DNA of 64,000 nucleotides. It comes from Streptomyces albogriseolus (GTDB lineage Bacteria; Actinomycetota; Actinomycetes; Streptomycetales; Streptomycetaceae). The translations under genes were made by a program, and so were the position numbers. The DNA lies in the NCBI GenBank assembly GCA_014650475.1, contig BMVA01000003.1:1-64000 (forward strand). Reading direction: 5' to 3'. Below the pieces are notes generated by a model that was given only the letters and a program-made list of their open reading frames with translations, ran no database searches and was not told the origin of the DNA. Positions 44,864 to 54,738 of this stretch are shown here, piece after piece. Each line of letters starts with the position of its first letter. Within the stretch, counting starts at the first letter, position 1.

Positions 44864-45970
44864 ATGGGCGTGCACATCGACATCACCGGGCTGCGGCCGG
44901 AGCGGATCGCCGTGGTGATCTCGCCGCTGGCCGAGCTGGGCATGGCGCTGCACGCGCTGTCCGAGCCGGCCCACCACCCCGGTCTCCAGGCCTGGGTGAC
45001 GGCGGTGACCGCACGGCTGGACCCGCATCTCGCGGACCGCATGTGCGAGGCGGACTTCCTGTGGCGGACGACGTTCTCCGACCTGTTCCTGGCCTGCGCC
45101 GGGGTGCCGGGCCGCACGGCGCTGCCCGGCGGCACGCTCGCCGAGGAGCTGGACCTGCTGGACAAGCTCTCGGACGAGCAGTTCGTGGACGGCGCCCTGG
45201 AGTTCACCTGCGCGCTCCCCTACGACGTGCCGGGGCGCGGCCCGCTCTCCGACGAGGGGCTGCGCCGCCGCTCGCTGGAGCTGGCCGCGGCGCGGGGGCC
45301 GCGGCAGCTGCTGTTCACCGAGCGGCTGCTGGCCGACCCGCCGCGCACCAGGGCGTGGCTGCGGCAGTTCCTCCAGGACTGCGACGAGGCGTTCTTCGCG
45401 GAGGCGTGGTCCCGGCTGCGGCACCAGCTCGCCGCGGACGCCCGCCTCAAGACGGACCTGCTGCGGCACAAGGGGCTGAGCGAGGCGCTGGCGTCGGTGT
45501 CCTCCGCCGTGACGCTGGACGAGGCGGCGGGCCGGATCACCGTCGACAAGCTGGGCGAGGGCCGCACCGCGACCGGTGACGGCGGGCTGCTGCTGGTCCC
45601 CACCAGCCTCGGCTGGCCCCATCTGATGGTGCTGCACCGGCACGGCTGGCAGCCCGTGCTGCACTACCCGGCCGGCTCCCCCGAGCTGGCCGCCCCGCCG
45701 ACGGTCGGGCAGCTCGCCCTGCGGATGACCGCGCTGTCCCACCCGGTGCGGATGCGCCTGTGCCGCAACCTCGCCCGCAGCGCGTACACCACCAGCGAGC
45801 TGGCGCAGGCGCACGGCATGACCGCGCCGGAGATATCCCGGCACCTGGGGGTGCTGAAGAAGGCCGGCCTGATCACCACCCGCCGCCGCGGCCGGTACGT
45901 CCTGCACCAGCTCGACGTGACGGTCGTGGCCCGCCTCGGCAGCGACTTCCTGGAGGGCATCCTCCGGTAG
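44864..45970 (+). CDS. ArsR-type regulator with large N-terminal DUF5937-like domain
   Basis: A 368-residue transcription factor. The C-terminal 90 residues form an ArsR winged helix (LALRMTALSHPVRMRLCRNLARSAYTTSELAQAHGMTAPEISRHLGVLKKAGLITTRRRGRYVLHQLD). The first 270 residues form an actinobacterial domain of the DUF5937 kind with no metal-binding CxC motif, so it probably senses a ligand other than metal. The ATG at 44864 lies soon after a weak CACCAT box. The target is unknown. Confidence 0.85.
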   Translation: MGVHIDITGLRPERIAVVISPLAELGMALHALSEPAHHPGLQAWVTAVTARLDPHLADRMCEADFLWRTTFSDLFLACAGVPGRTALPGGTLAEELDLLDKLSDEQFVDGALEFTCALPYDVPGRGPLSDEGLRRRSLELAAARGPRQLLFTERLLADPPRTRAWLRQFLQDCDEAFFAEAWSRLRHQLAADARLKTDLLRHKGLSEALASVSSAVTLDEAAGRITVDKLGEGRTATGDGGLLLVPTSLGWPHLMVLHRHGWQPVLHYPAGSPELAAPPTVGQLALRMTALSHPVRMRLCRNLARSAYTTSELAQAHGMTAPEISRHLGVLKKAGLITTRRRGRYVLHQLDVTVVARLGSDFLEGILR

Positions 45971-46012
45971 GCCCTGCCCGGTCCGGACGGATGGCCGCTC
46001 CGGGCGGACGGG

Positions 46013-46627
46013 TCAGCCCAGGCGGATGTGCCGGACGCCCACGGCCGCCTGGCGGAGCCGGGTGCGCAGCCGGCCCTCGCGGTTGGGGCGCAGGGTGAGG
46101 CCGGCGAGGACGGCGATCCGGTCGGCCGTCTTCGGCACGGTGCTGTGGTCGGTCCACAGATGCTCGGCGAACTCGGGCCCGGCGAGCCGCTCCAGACAGT
46201 GGTCGAGCCGCTCGACCGCCCAGCTCTCCCGCCGCAGGCCGCCGCCGGCCAGATGCCCGAGCCCTCGCTCCCGCAGCCGCCGCAGCACCGTCTCCCGCTC
46301 GGCGAGCAGCGTGAAGTGCCGTACGTCGTGGCCCAGTTCGCGCAGACGTCCCACGGTCTCGGCGAAGTGGCCGGGGTCGGTGACGGTCATCGGTGCGATC
46401 ACCACGCCCTCGCGCCGGGTCAGGGTGAGGTCGAGGACCTCCACGACCCCCTGCCGCCAGGCCTTCAGGTCCTGGAAGTCGCCGCGCAGTTCACGCGGCA
46501 GCATGCGGTGGAGGCCGAAGCCGGGCTGCTCGGGGTCGCAGACGACGCTGCCCGGCAGGCGGCGCCGTATCTCGTGTGCGGTCTGTGTCTTGCCGCCCCC
46601 GAAGGGGCCGTTGATCCACAGGAGCAT
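46013..46627 (-). CDS. TmrB-like P-loop ATPase
   Basis: A 204-residue P-loop protein of the TmrB/AAA_33 type. It has the Walker A-like [20 protein letters not shown], then [14 protein letters not shown] and VIAPMTVTD, which match the tunicamycin-resistance protein TmrB of Bacillus. It could be a small-molecule kinase or binding protein with a detoxifying role; resistance is only an inference. The ATG at 46627 has GGTAGGG eight bases upstream; an in-frame GTG at 46636 is an alternative. It converges on the ArsR gene. Confidence 0.82.
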   Translation of the reverse strand: MLLWINGPFGGGKTQTAHEIRRRLPGSVVCDPEQPGFGLHRMLPRELRGDFQDLKAWRQGVVEVLDLTLTRREGVVIAPMTVTDPGHFAETVGRLRELGHDVRHFTLLAERETVLRRLRERGLGHLAGGGLRRESWAVERLDHCLERLAGPEFAEHLWTDHSTVPKTADRIAVLAGLTLRPNREGRLRTRLRQAAVGVRHIRLG

Positions 46628-46659
46628 GCGCGGCACCCTACCGGGGCCGGGGGCGCCCC

Positions 46660-47331
46660 TCAGCCGTGTCCGCCGGCCCGCACCAGACCCGTCTCGTAGG
46701 CGAGGACGACCACCTGCACCCGGTCGCGCAGCCCCAGCTTGGTGAGGATGCGGCCCACGTGCGTCTTCACGGTCGCCTCGGACAGCACCAGCCGGGACGC
46801 GATCTCCCCGTTGGACAGGCCCTGCGCGACCAGCACCATGACTTCGCGCTCGCGTTCGGTGAGCCGCTCCAGCTCCTTGTGCTCCTGCTGCTTGCCGCTG
46901 CTGGGCAGCATCGGGGCGAACCGGTCGAGGAGTCGGCGGGTGGTGGAGGGGGCCACCACGGCGTCACCGCTGTGCACGGCGCGGATCGCGCTGAGCAGGT
47001 CGCCGGGCGGCACGTCCTTGAGCATGAAGCCGGACGCGCCCGCCTTCAGCCCGGAGAAGGCGTACTCGTCGAGGTCGAAGGTGGTCAGGATGAGCACCTT
47101 CGGCGGGTCGGTGTCCGCGCAGATCCGGCGGGTGGCCTCCACGCCGTCCAGCTTCGGCATGCGGACGTCCATGAGCACCACGTCGACGGAGGTGGTCCGC
47201 AGCACCTCCAGGGCTTCCACGCCGTTGCCCGCCTCCGCGACGACCTCCATGTCCGGCTGGGCGGCGAGCACCATCCGGAAACCGGTGCGCAGCAGCACCT
47301 GGTCGTCGACGAGCATCACGCGGATCGTCAT
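46660..47331 (-). CDS. NarL/LuxR-type response regulator
   Basis: A 223-residue response regulator. The receiver has the DDQ acidic pair, phospho-acceptor Asp in [13 protein letters not shown] and Lys in FMLKDVPP; the output domain is [50 protein letters not shown]. It pairs with the histidine kinase encoded 81 bases upstream. The ATG at 47331 follows AAGAGG. Targets are unknown. Confidence 0.93.
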   Translation of the reverse strand: MTIRVMLVDDQVLLRTGFRMVLAAQPDMEVVAEAGNGVEALEVLRTTSVDVVLMDVRMPKLDGVEATRRICADTDPPKVLILTTFDLDEYAFSGLKAGASGFMLKDVPPGDLLSAIRAVHSGDAVVAPSTTRRLLDRFAPMLPSSGKQQEHKELERLTEREREVMVLVAQGLSNGEIASRLVLSEATVKTHVGRILTKLGLRDRVQVVVLAYETGLVRAGGHG

Positions 47332-47412
47332 GGGGCCTCTTCCGTTCGGTCGTCTCGGTCGTCGGGTCGCCGCGGGGGGCGTGACAGGTGTCAACAGGGG
47401 CGTACGTGCGGG

Positions 47413-48615
47413 TCAGTGCGCCGGTTTGAGCGGCAGCAGCGCGCTGATGCGGAATCCTCCGCCCGGCCGCGGCCCGGCGTCCAGCGTTCCGCCCACCATC
47501 CCGACCCGCTCGCGCATGCCGATCAGGCCGTGCCCCTGGCCGTCGAACCCGCCCTCCTCGTACAGCTCGTGCGGGGCGCCCTTGCCGTCGTCCTCCACCA
47601 GCAGGCCCAGCCCGTCGTCGAAGTAGACCAGGCGCACGCTGGCGCCCGCGTGGGGACCGCCGTGCTTGCGGGTGTTGGTCAGCGCCTCCTGCACGATCCG
47701 GTAGGCGGTCAGCTCGACCCCGCGGGGCAGCTCGCGCGAGGTGCCCTCGACCTTGAAGTCCACGGGCAGTCCGGACTCCCGGCACTGCTCGACGAGGTCC
47801 TCGATCTGCTGGAGCCCCGGCTGCGGCACGTACTCCCCCGCCTCCTGGTGCTCACCGGTGCGCAGCACGCCCAGCAGGCGGCGCATCTCGGCGAGGGCCT
47901 GGCGGCCGGTGGTGGAGATGGTCTCCAGGGCCTTCTTGGCCTGGTCGGGCGCCGCGTCGAGGACGTAGGCGGCGCCGTCGGCCTGCACCACCATCACCGA
48001 CACGTTGTGCGCGACCACGTCGTGCAGCTCGCGCGCTATCCGGGCGCGTTCGGCGGCGACCGCCACCTTGGCCTGCGCCTCGCGCTCCTTCTCCAGCCGG
48101 GCGGCCCGCTCCTCCAGCTGCGCGAAGTAGGCGCGGCGGGTGCGTATCGAGTCGCCCAGCACCCAGGCGAGGGCGAACGGCACGGCCAGGATGACCGACA
48201 GGGCGACGTTCTCGACCGTGCCCGCCTGCGGGCTGGGCCAGCGCAGCTGGGCGAGCGGGGCGGCGCACAGACCGGCGGTCAGCGCGAGACGGGAGGCCCA
48301 GCGGGCGCCGACGGCCGCGACCGTGTAGACGATCACCAGCAGGGCGAAGTCGGCGGGCACCGTGGCCACGTCGAGGGCCAGCTGGGCGACGCCCACCACC
48401 AGGGCGAGGACCAGCATCCGCTCCGGCATCCGGCGGCGCAGCGCCACCACCAGGGACAGCAGGAGCACGACCGGAACGGTGAGGGCCGGCAGCTCGGTGC
48501 CTTGGGCCTCCTCCACGGTCGCTCCGCCGAGCACCGAGAGCCCGAACAGGATCACGGCCCAGAAGCCGTCGACCCACGTCGGGTGCCTGCGGAGAAAGTC
48601 ATAGAGGCGCTGCAC
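47413..48615 (-). CDS. Sensor histidine kinase (DesK/NarX type)
   Basis: A 400-residue membrane kinase with four to six N-terminal helices (about 15-155), a coiled-coil ([21 protein letters not shown]), the HisKA_3 site [18 protein letters not shown] and an ATPase domain with [11 protein letters not shown] and [29 protein letters not shown]. No large external domain is present, so it may sense membrane state. The GTG at 48615 lies seven bases after TACGCT, the leaderless pattern. Partner: the regulator just downstream. Confidence 0.93.
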   Translation of the reverse strand: MQRLYDFLRRHPTWVDGFWAVILFGLSVLGGATVEEAQGTELPALTVPVVLLLSLVVALRRRMPERMLVLALVVGVAQLALDVATVPADFALLVIVYTVAAVGARWASRLALTAGLCAAPLAQLRWPSPQAGTVENVALSVILAVPFALAWVLGDSIRTRRAYFAQLEERAARLEKEREAQAKVAVAAERARIARELHDVVAHNVSVMVVQADGAAYVLDAAPDQAKKALETISTTGRQALAEMRRLLGVLRTGEHQEAGEYVPQPGLQQIEDLVEQCRESGLPVDFKVEGTSRELPRGVELTAYRIVQEALTNTRKHGGPHAGASVRLVYFDDGLGLLVEDDGKGAPHELYEEGGFDGQGHGLIGMRERVGMVGGTLDAGPRPGGGFRISALLPLKPAH

Positions 48616-48733
48616 GTAACCCAGCGTAGGGAAGTTAGATGCGTGCAGGGGTCAACCGAAGGGTCGATCCCCGCCCGTCGCGTGTACTCCGCAAGGTGGA
48701 GGCCCGTCCGGCGCGCGCACGTAGCCTGGGCCG

Positions 48734-48769
48734 GTGACGACGGCGACGGCGGACGCGGGCAAGCGGTGA
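48734..48769 (+). CDS. Eleven-codon leader frame coupled to the MidA-type gene
   Basis: GTG at 48734 opens the frame [11 protein letters not shown] and stops at TGA 48767-48769. TAGCCT lies six bases before the GTG, so this frame would be the first translated codons of a leaderless mRNA. Its stop overlaps the GTG start of the methyltransferase (GTGA), suggesting translation by coupling. A peptide function is not implied. Confidence 0.5.
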   Translation: MTTATADAGKR

Positions 48770-49785
48770 CGGCGGGAACGACCGGGACGGCGGACGACGG
48801 CTTCCGCGGCTGGCGGGAGGCGGCCCGGGAGGCCCTGTACGGCCCGGACGGCTTCTACCGCCGTCCCGGCGCGGGCCCGGCCGCCCACTTCCGGACGTCC
48901 GTGCACGCCTCGCCCCTGTACGCCCGCGCCGTGGCGCGGCTGCTGTGCCGGGTCGACGAGGCGCTGGGCCGCCCGCGGGCGCTGGACTTCGTGGACATGG
49001 CGGCCGGACGAGGCGAACTGGTCACCGGCGTGCTCGGCGCGCTCCCCGCGGACGTGGCGGACCGCGTGCGCCCATACGCGGTCGAGCTGGCCGCGCGCCC
49101 CGACGGGCTGGACGGCCGGATCGTGTGGCGGGACGAGCCGCCCGAGGGGGTCACGGGCCTGCTGTTCGCCAACGAGTGGCTGGACAACGTACCGGTGGAC
49201 GTCGCCGAGGTGGACGCCTCCGGCACCCCCCGGTACGTGCTGGTGCGGGCGGACGGCGCCGAGCGGCTCGGGGAGCCGGTCGCCGGTCCCGACGCCGGCT
49301 GGCTGGACCGGTGGTGGCCGCTGCCGCCCGAGGAGGGCCTGCGCGCGGAGATCGGGCTGCCCCGGGACCGGGCCTGGACGGCGGCCGTGGAGACGCTGGA
49401 GCGCGGCGCCGCCGTCGCCGTGGACTACGCGCACACCGCCGGCGCGCGCCCGCCGTTCGGGACGCTGACGGCGTTCCGGGAGGGCCGGGAGACGGCGCCG
49501 GTGCCGGACGGCTCCCGTGACCTGACGGCGCACGTCGCGCTGGACGCGTGCGCCGCCGCCCCCGCCCTGCCGGGCGCGCGCCTGCTGACGCAGCGGGACG
49601 CCCTGCGCGCCCTGGGCGTCACGGGCGGGCGTCCCCCGCTGTCCCTGGCGAGCAGCGACCCGGCCGGCTACGTCCGCGCCCTCGCCGCCGCCGGGGAGGC
49701 CGCCGAGCTGACCGCGCCGGGCGGCCTCGGCGACTTCGGGTGGCTGGTGCAGCCGGTGGGCGCCGAGGGCGTCCTGGAGAGCTGA
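48766..49785 (+). CDS. MidA/NDUFAF7-family SAM-dependent methyltransferase
   Basis: A 339-residue protein that fits the DUF185/Methyltransf_28 family. After [24 protein letters not shown] come the SAM-binding [14 protein letters not shown] (about 77-90), [11 protein letters not shown], the family hallmark [13 protein letters not shown], then [36 protein letters not shown] and [13 protein letters not shown]. In mitochondria NDUFAF7 dimethylates an arginine of the complex I subunit NDUFS2, the NuoD homologue. Here the gene ends three bases from a convergent orphan nuoD. The GTG start has no ribosome-binding site of its own. Confidence 0.88.
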   Translation: MTAGTTGTADDGFRGWREAAREALYGPDGFYRRPGAGPAAHFRTSVHASPLYARAVARLLCRVDEALGRPRALDFVDMAAGRGELVTGVLGALPADVADRVRPYAVELAARPDGLDGRIVWRDEPPEGVTGLLFANEWLDNVPVDVAEVDASGTPRYVLVRADGAERLGEPVAGPDAGWLDRWWPLPPEEGLRAEIGLPRDRAWTAAVETLERGAAVAVDYAHTAGARPPFGTLTAFREGRETAPVPDGSRDLTAHVALDACAAAPALPGARLLTQRDALRALGVTGGRPPLSLASSDPAGYVRALAAAGEAAELTAPGGLGDFGWLVQPVGAEGVLES

Positions 49786-49788
49786 CGG

Positions 49789-50940
49789 CTACTTGTCGAT
49801 GTCGCCGACGACGAAGAACATCGACCCCAGGATCGCCACCATGTCCGCGACCAGCGTGCCCGGCAGCAGCTCGGTGAGCGCCTGGATGTTGTTGTACGAC
49901 GCCGACCGCAGCTTCAGCCGGTACGGCGTCTTCTCGCCCTTGCTGACCAGGTAGTAGCCGTTGATGCCGAGTGGGTTCTCGGTCCACGCGTACGTATGGC
50001 CCTCGGGCGCCTTGAGGACCTTGGGGAGCCGCTGGTTGACCGGGCCCGGCGGCAGCTGAGCCAGCCGGTCGAGGCAGGCGTCGGCGAGGTCCAGGGAGTT
50101 GTGCGTCTGCTCCAGCAGGCACTCGAAGCGGGCCAGGCAGTCGCCCTCCTCACGGGTGACCACCCTCAGGACGTCGCCCAGCTCGCCGTAGGCCAGGTAC
50201 GGCTCGTCGCGGCGCAGGTCGAAGTCGACGCCGGAGGCGCGCCCGATCGGCCCGCTCACCCCGTACGCGTGCACCGCCTCCGCCGGCAGCACGCCGACGC
50301 TCCGGGTGCGGCCGCGGAAGATCTCGTTGCCGAGCACCAGGTCGTCGAAGCGGTCCATGCGCGAGCGGACCTCGGCGACTGCGGCACGCGCGCGCGTGGA
50401 CCAGCCGGCCGGGAGGTCCTCCTTGAGGCCGCCGACGCGGTTGAACATGTAGTGCATGCGCCCGCCGGAGACCTCCTCCATGACGTGCTGGAGCTTCTCG
50501 CGCTCGGTGAAGGCGTAGAAGATCGGGGTGATGCCGCCGAGCTCCAGCGGATAGGAGCCGAGGAACATCAGGTGGTTGAGCACCCGGTTCAGCTCGGCGA
50601 GCAGCGTGCGCAGCCACACCGCCCGCTCGGGGACCTCCATGCCGAGCATCCGCTCCACGGCGAGGACCACGCCCAGCTCGTTGGAGAACGCCGACAGCCA
50701 GTCGTGCCGGTTGGCCAGCATGACGATCTGCCGGTAGTCACGGGCCTCGAACAGCTTCTCCGCGCCCCGGTGCATGTAGCCGACCACGGGCTCCGCGTGG
50801 ACGATCCGCTCGCCGTCCAGCACCAGCTTCAGCCGCAGCACACCGTGCGTGGACGGGTGCTGCGGGCCGATGTTGAGCACCATGTCGGTGCTCTCCGCCG
50901 CGCCGCCGATTCCGACCATGGTCTCCGTCGTAGGAGTCAT
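49789..50940 (-). CDS. nuoD2: Orphan NADH-quinone oxidoreductase subunit D
   Basis: A 383-residue NuoD/NDUFS2 homologue, full length, with [30 protein letters not shown] (Arg58), [19 protein letters not shown] and the usual C-terminus [20 protein letters not shown]. NuoD sits at the quinone site of complex I. No other nuo genes are present in this window, so this is a second, detached copy; S. coelicolor has one, named nuoD2. The ATG at 50940 is 31 bases from the divergent PH-domain gene. Confidence 0.93.
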   Translation of the reverse strand: MTPTTETMVGIGGAAESTDMVLNIGPQHPSTHGVLRLKLVLDGERIVHAEPVVGYMHRGAEKLFEARDYRQIVMLANRHDWLSAFSNELGVVLAVERMLGMEVPERAVWLRTLLAELNRVLNHLMFLGSYPLELGGITPIFYAFTEREKLQHVMEEVSGGRMHYMFNRVGGLKEDLPAGWSTRARAAVAEVRSRMDRFDDLVLGNEIFRGRTRSVGVLPAEAVHAYGVSGPIGRASGVDFDLRRDEPYLAYGELGDVLRVVTREEGDCLARFECLLEQTHNSLDLADACLDRLAQLPPGPVNQRLPKVLKAPEGHTYAWTENPLGINGYYLVSKGEKTPYRLKLRSASYNNIQALTELLPGTLVADMVAILGSMFFVVGDIDK

Positions 50941-50971
50941 GGACACAGTCTGTCCTACGTACGCTGGCCCC

Positions 50972-51505
50972 ATGGAGACGGGGAGCCCGCACGACACGGG
51001 GACAGCGGACGCGCAGGGGACGCCGACGCCGGACGCCGGCGCGGAGCCGGCCTGGCGGGCGCTGCCGCCCGGGCTGCTGACGATGAGGCGGCTGCTGCTG
51101 GTGGTGTGGCTGGGGCTGCTGACCCTGGCCACCGCACTGGTCCCGGGCCTGCTGGCCGGGCCCGCCTGGGGCGCCTTCGCGGTGCTGCCGCTGGCCCTGC
51201 TGCTGTGGGGCTGGGTGATGCTGGAGCGCAACTGGCGCTCCTGGCGGTACGCCGAGCGCGCCGACGACCTGCTGATCAGCCGCGGTGTGCTGTGGCACGA
51301 GGAGACGGTCGTGCCGTACGGGCGGATGCAGCTCGTGGAGGTCACCTCCGGGCCCGTCGAGCGGCACTTCGGGCTGGCCAGCGTGCAGCTGCACACGGCG
51401 GCCGCGGCCACCGACGCGACCATCCCCGGGCTCGACCCGGCCGAGGCGGAGCGGCTGCGCGACCGGCTCACCGAGCTGGGCGAGGCCCGGTCGGCGGGGC
51501 TGTGA
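50972..51505 (+). CDS. PH-domain (DUF304) membrane protein
   Basis: A 177-residue protein with two membrane helices ([23 protein letters not shown] and [18 protein letters not shown]) and a bacterial PH domain ([55 protein letters not shown]). The ATG at 50972 lies six bases after TACGCT, the leaderless pattern. It overlaps the next gene by GTGA, so the two are translated together. Function unknown; similar B. subtilis pairs (YdbS/YdbT) affect resistance to certain bacteriocins. Confidence 0.9.
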   Translation: METGSPHDTGTADAQGTPTPDAGAEPAWRALPPGLLTMRRLLLVVWLGLLTLATALVPGLLAGPAWGAFAVLPLALLLWGWVMLERNWRSWRYAERADDLLISRGVLWHEETVVPYGRMQLVEVTSGPVERHFGLASVQLHTAAAATDATIPGLDPAEAERLRDRLTELGEARSAGL

Positions 51506-52836
51506 CCGCGCCCGGCGTCCAGGAGGACGTGACCGGCCGGCCGCCCGTGGCCGAGCGGCGGCTGCACCCCGTCACGCCGCTGCGGCGGGCGTGGGCGCCG
51601 GTGGCCGTCCTGATGGGCTGGGCGGTGCACGATCCCGACGGCGCGCAGCGCCAGCTCACCCGGCTGACCACGACCACGCTGCTGGTCGGGCTCGGCGTGC
51701 TCATCCCGGCCGCCGCCCTCTACGGCTTCCTGAGCTGGTGGTTCACCCATTTCGCGGTGACCGACAGCGAGCTGCGGGTGCGCACCGGGCTGCTGTTCCG
51801 GCGCACCGCGCACATCCGGCTGGAGCGGATCCAGGCGATCGACGTCACCCAGCCGCTGCTGGCGCGGGTCGCGGGCGTGGCCAAGCTGAAACTCGACGTC
51901 ATAGGCACCGACAAGAAGGACGAGCTGGCGTTCCTCGGGGCGGGTGAGGCGCGGGCGCTGCGCGCGGAACTGCTGGCGCGGGCGGCCGGGTTCGCCCCGG
52001 AGACCGCGCACGAGGTGGGCGAGGCGCCCTCCCAGCGGATGCTGCGGGTGCCGCCGGGCGTGCTGGCCGTCTCGCTGCTGCTGACCGGGGCGACCTGGGG
52101 CTGGCTGCTGGTCGCCGCCGTCGCCCTGCCGCTGCTGTGGACGGCCACCCACAGCCTGTGGACGGTGCTCGCGGCGGGCGTGCCGATGCTCGGCGCGGCG
52201 GGCGCGAGCAGCGTGGGCCGCTTCGTCGCCGAGTACGACTGGACGCTGGGCGAGTCGCCCGACGGCCTCCGCATCGACCACGGGCTGCTGGACCGGGCGC
52301 ACGAGACGGTGCCGCCCGGCCGGGTGCAGACCGTACGGCTGGTCGAGCCGCTGCTGTGGCGCAGACGCGGATGGGTGCGCGTGGAGCTGGACGTGGCCGG
52401 GTCGTCCAACTCCCTGCTGCTGCCGGTGGCCCCGCGCGCGATGGCCGAGTCGGTCGTCGCACGCGTCCTGCCCGGGGTGACCGTGCCCCCGCCCGAGGCG
52501 TTCTCCCGCCCGCCGCGCGGCGCGCGGTGGTGCGTGCCGGTGTGGTGGCGGGGCTACGGGCTCGCCGTCACGGACGCGGTGTTCGCCGCCCGGCGCGGCC
52601 TGCTGCGGCGCAGCCTGTCGCTGGTGCCGCACGCGAAGGTGCAGAGCGTACGGCTCGCCCAGGGGCCCTGGCAGCGGGCGCACGGGGTCGCCGACGTCCA
52701 TGTGGACACCGGCGCCAACGGCACCGTGACCGCCCGCCTGCGCCCCGCCGGTGAGGCCGCCGCCCTGCTGCGCGCCCAGGCGGAACGGTCCCGCACCGGG
52801 CGCAGGGACGCCCTGCCGGACCGCTGGATGGCCTGA
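51502..52836 (+). CDS. Large PH-domain (DUF304) membrane protein
   Basis: A 444-residue YdbT-type protein with about four membrane helices in pairs and three PH-like repeats: [97 protein letters not shown], and [37 protein letters not shown]. Translation is coupled to the upstream PH protein by the GTGA overlap; they likely form a membrane complex. The unit ends at a strong terminator. Confidence 0.9.
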   Translation: MTAPGVQEDVTGRPPVAERRLHPVTPLRRAWAPVAVLMGWAVHDPDGAQRQLTRLTTTTLLVGLGVLIPAAALYGFLSWWFTHFAVTDSELRVRTGLLFRRTAHIRLERIQAIDVTQPLLARVAGVAKLKLDVIGTDKKDELAFLGAGEARALRAELLARAAGFAPETAHEVGEAPSQRMLRVPPGVLAVSLLLTGATWGWLLVAAVALPLLWTATHSLWTVLAAGVPMLGAAGASSVGRFVAEYDWTLGESPDGLRIDHGLLDRAHETVPPGRVQTVRLVEPLLWRRRGWVRVELDVAGSSNSLLLPVAPRAMAESVVARVLPGVTVPPPEAFSRPPRGARWCVPVWWRGYGLAVTDAVFAARRGLLRRSLSLVPHAKVQSVRLAQGPWQRAHGVADVHVDTGANGTVTARLRPAGEAAALLRAQAERSRTGRRDALPDRWMA

Positions 52837-52856
52837 CAGGCGATCGCGCACAGGAA

Positions 52857-52882
52857 AGGGGCCCCGCCTGGGCGGGGCCCCT
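52857..52882. terminator. Bidirectional terminator after the PH-domain pair
   Basis: AGGGGCCCCGCC (52857-52868) and GGCGGGGCCCCT (52871-52882) form a stem of up to 12 bp between the convergent PH-domain and coiled-coil genes. Confidence 0.85.
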
Positions 52883-52900
52883 CTGCCGTGTCCACGCGCG

Positions 52901-54190
52901 TCAGGAGACCGCGCTGCGCAGTCCCTGGAGGTCGATGTGCTCGGTCTCGTCGTGGGCCGTCAGGTCGATGACCTGACCGGCGCGCGTCTCCTCGGCGGCC
53001 GGCTTGTACTGCGCCTCGGCCTCCGCCTTGTGCAGCGCGAGCGCCTCCTGGCCGACGACGTCGGCGAGGTCCTCGTTCTGCACGGCGTCCAGGGCGGAGC
53101 GCTGGGCGTCCTTCTTGGTGCCGAAGAAGTCGAACCCGTCGTCCTGCACGGGCCGCCGCACAGGCTGCGTCGGCGGGACGACCGCCACCGCGGTCGGCAC
53201 CGTGAAGTGCCCGGCAGGCTGCCTCACGGCCGGGGCGGCGGAGGCCGCGGGTGCGGTGGGGGCGGCCGCGCGCTCATGGTCGCCGGCCGCCCGGGGCTGC
53301 CCCCCGGCCTCGTCCTCCTGCGCCGGGTCGGGCCTGGGCCGCTTCGCCGGCCCGGGCCCGTCGTCCTCGGGCGTGCCGCCGCCCTTGGGGGCGGTGGTCT
53401 TCGAGGCGGCGGCCTCCGGGGCGTCCCCGGCCTTCGCGGCTCCGGGGGCGCTCTCCTTGCGCCCGGCCGGCACGGAGGGCTCCTCGGGCGCGTCGGAATC
53501 CGCCTCGGCCTGTGCCTCGGGCTTCGGCTCCGGCTTCCCCGCGAACCGCGCCAGCGCCGCGTCGGCCTTCAGGTACAGCTTCGAACCCTCCGGGGAGAAG
53601 ACGCCGGCGGTCTTCTCCTCCTGCCCGGCGTCCTCCGTCCGCTCCACGTCCGTCGCGTCCGCGGCCGGCTCGGCGGCGACGCGCTGCGGCTCGGGCGTCG
53701 CGGGCGCGCCCGCGGGCAGGGCGCGTGCCGGGACGGCCGCCTCGATCTCCAGCACCCGCCGCTCCTCGAGGACGTTCGCGCGCTCCGCCTCGGCCGCCGC
53801 GTACCGGCGCAGCAGCGCGGCGTGCTCGTTGCGCAGCCCCGCCAGTTCGGCGCGCTTGGCGCGCAGCCGCTGCTCCAGCTTCATGCGCAGCTCACGCGAC
53901 TCCTCGAGGTCCGACTCGAGTTCGGCGACCCGCTCCTCGAAACGCCATTCGTCGCTCGCCCGCGCGCGCGTGAGGTCGGCGACGCGTTTGCCCGCCTGGG
54001 CGTCCCAGTGACGCATCACGACGGCGCCCACGATCGCCGTGGCCGCGGCGGCCGCGGCCAGGAGACGGAGCACCATCGGTTGTGTGAACACCCAGGGCCC
54101 CAGGGCGCAGACGACGGAGACGCCTGCGATCGCCGACGGGGGCAGCATCCTGTGCAGAGGCGGGGAATGACGGTGACGTCCACGTGGCAT
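52901..54190 (-). CDS. Coiled-coil membrane protein of unknown function
   Basis: A 429-residue protein. After a basic start come two membrane helices ([16 protein letters not shown] and [21 protein letters not shown]), then a long heptad coiled coil (about 75-150, [28 protein letters not shown] and onwards), a Pro/Ala/Glu-rich disordered region, and a conserved end ([43 protein letters not shown], then [23 protein letters not shown]). The layout resembles scaffold proteins of polar growth, but no family is recognised. The ATG at 54190 lies seven bases after TAAGTT, the leaderless pattern. Confidence 0.78.
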   Translation of the reverse strand: MPRGRHRHSPPLHRMLPPSAIAGVSVVCALGPWVFTQPMVLRLLAAAAAATAIVGAVVMRHWDAQAGKRVADLTRARASDEWRFEERVAELESDLEESRELRMKLEQRLRAKRAELAGLRNEHAALLRRYAAAEAERANVLEERRVLEIEAAVPARALPAGAPATPEPQRVAAEPAADATDVERTEDAGQEEKTAGVFSPEGSKLYLKADAALARFAGKPEPKPEAQAEADSDAPEEPSVPAGRKESAPGAAKAGDAPEAAASKTTAPKGGGTPEDDGPGPAKRPRPDPAQEDEAGGQPRAAGDHERAAAPTAPAASAAPAVRQPAGHFTVPTAVAVVPPTQPVRRPVQDDGFDFFGTKKDAQRSALDAVQNEDLADVVGQEALALHKAEAEAQYKPAAEETRAGQVIDLTAHDETEHIDLQGLRSAVS

Positions 54191-54738
54191 GGCCAGAAAC
54201 TTACCGCGCGTAGGCGAATGATGGTGCCCCGCCCCGCAAAAAGAAAGCCACACGCGACGTTTCACAGGCCGTCAGCGAACGGGACCGCACGTGAAAAGCG
54301 GGTCATTGAATTTTCGTCAAGATCATTTATTCGGCCGGTGCGGCGCACAACTCGCGCTCCGCGCATTCCGGTTAGCCCGTTCCCCGGCACCCGCCCGACG
54401 CCCCCGCCCCGCGCCCCGGCCGCCCCTCCCCACCGGCGCGCCCCGGGCCCGCCCCGCCCTCCGATTCCGCCCGCCGGCGCCCGTCCGCCCCACCCTTTGG
54501 ATCCGTTTCGGCGCCTCTCCCGCGCCCCCTCCCCGGAGGGTGCCTCTCCCCGACGGAGATCCGCTTCTCCCCACCGGGCCGGGAACCCCGTTTCCGCCCC
54601 TTTCCCGCTCCCCCGGTCTTCCGCACGTCCCCTCACGGCAATGCGGCCCGAAAGGCTCCGCCAATGTCCGCCCACCTCGTTTCCCGCGTGCCGGGCCCGT
54701 GCGGCACCACGCACCCTCCCTGGGCCTACGCTGAACGT
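54191..54738. other. Long divergent intergenic region
   Basis: These 548 bases separate the coiled-coil gene from folP. An AT-rich island (about 54300-54335) contains TTGACG on the minus strand, a possible -35 box. A 14-codon minus-strand frame (MTRFSRAVPFADGL) follows it but has no clear ribosome-binding site. About 54360-54660 is extremely C-rich on the plus strand. TACGCT at 54727-54732 is the folP -10 box. No RNA gene is recognised. Confidence 0.5.
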
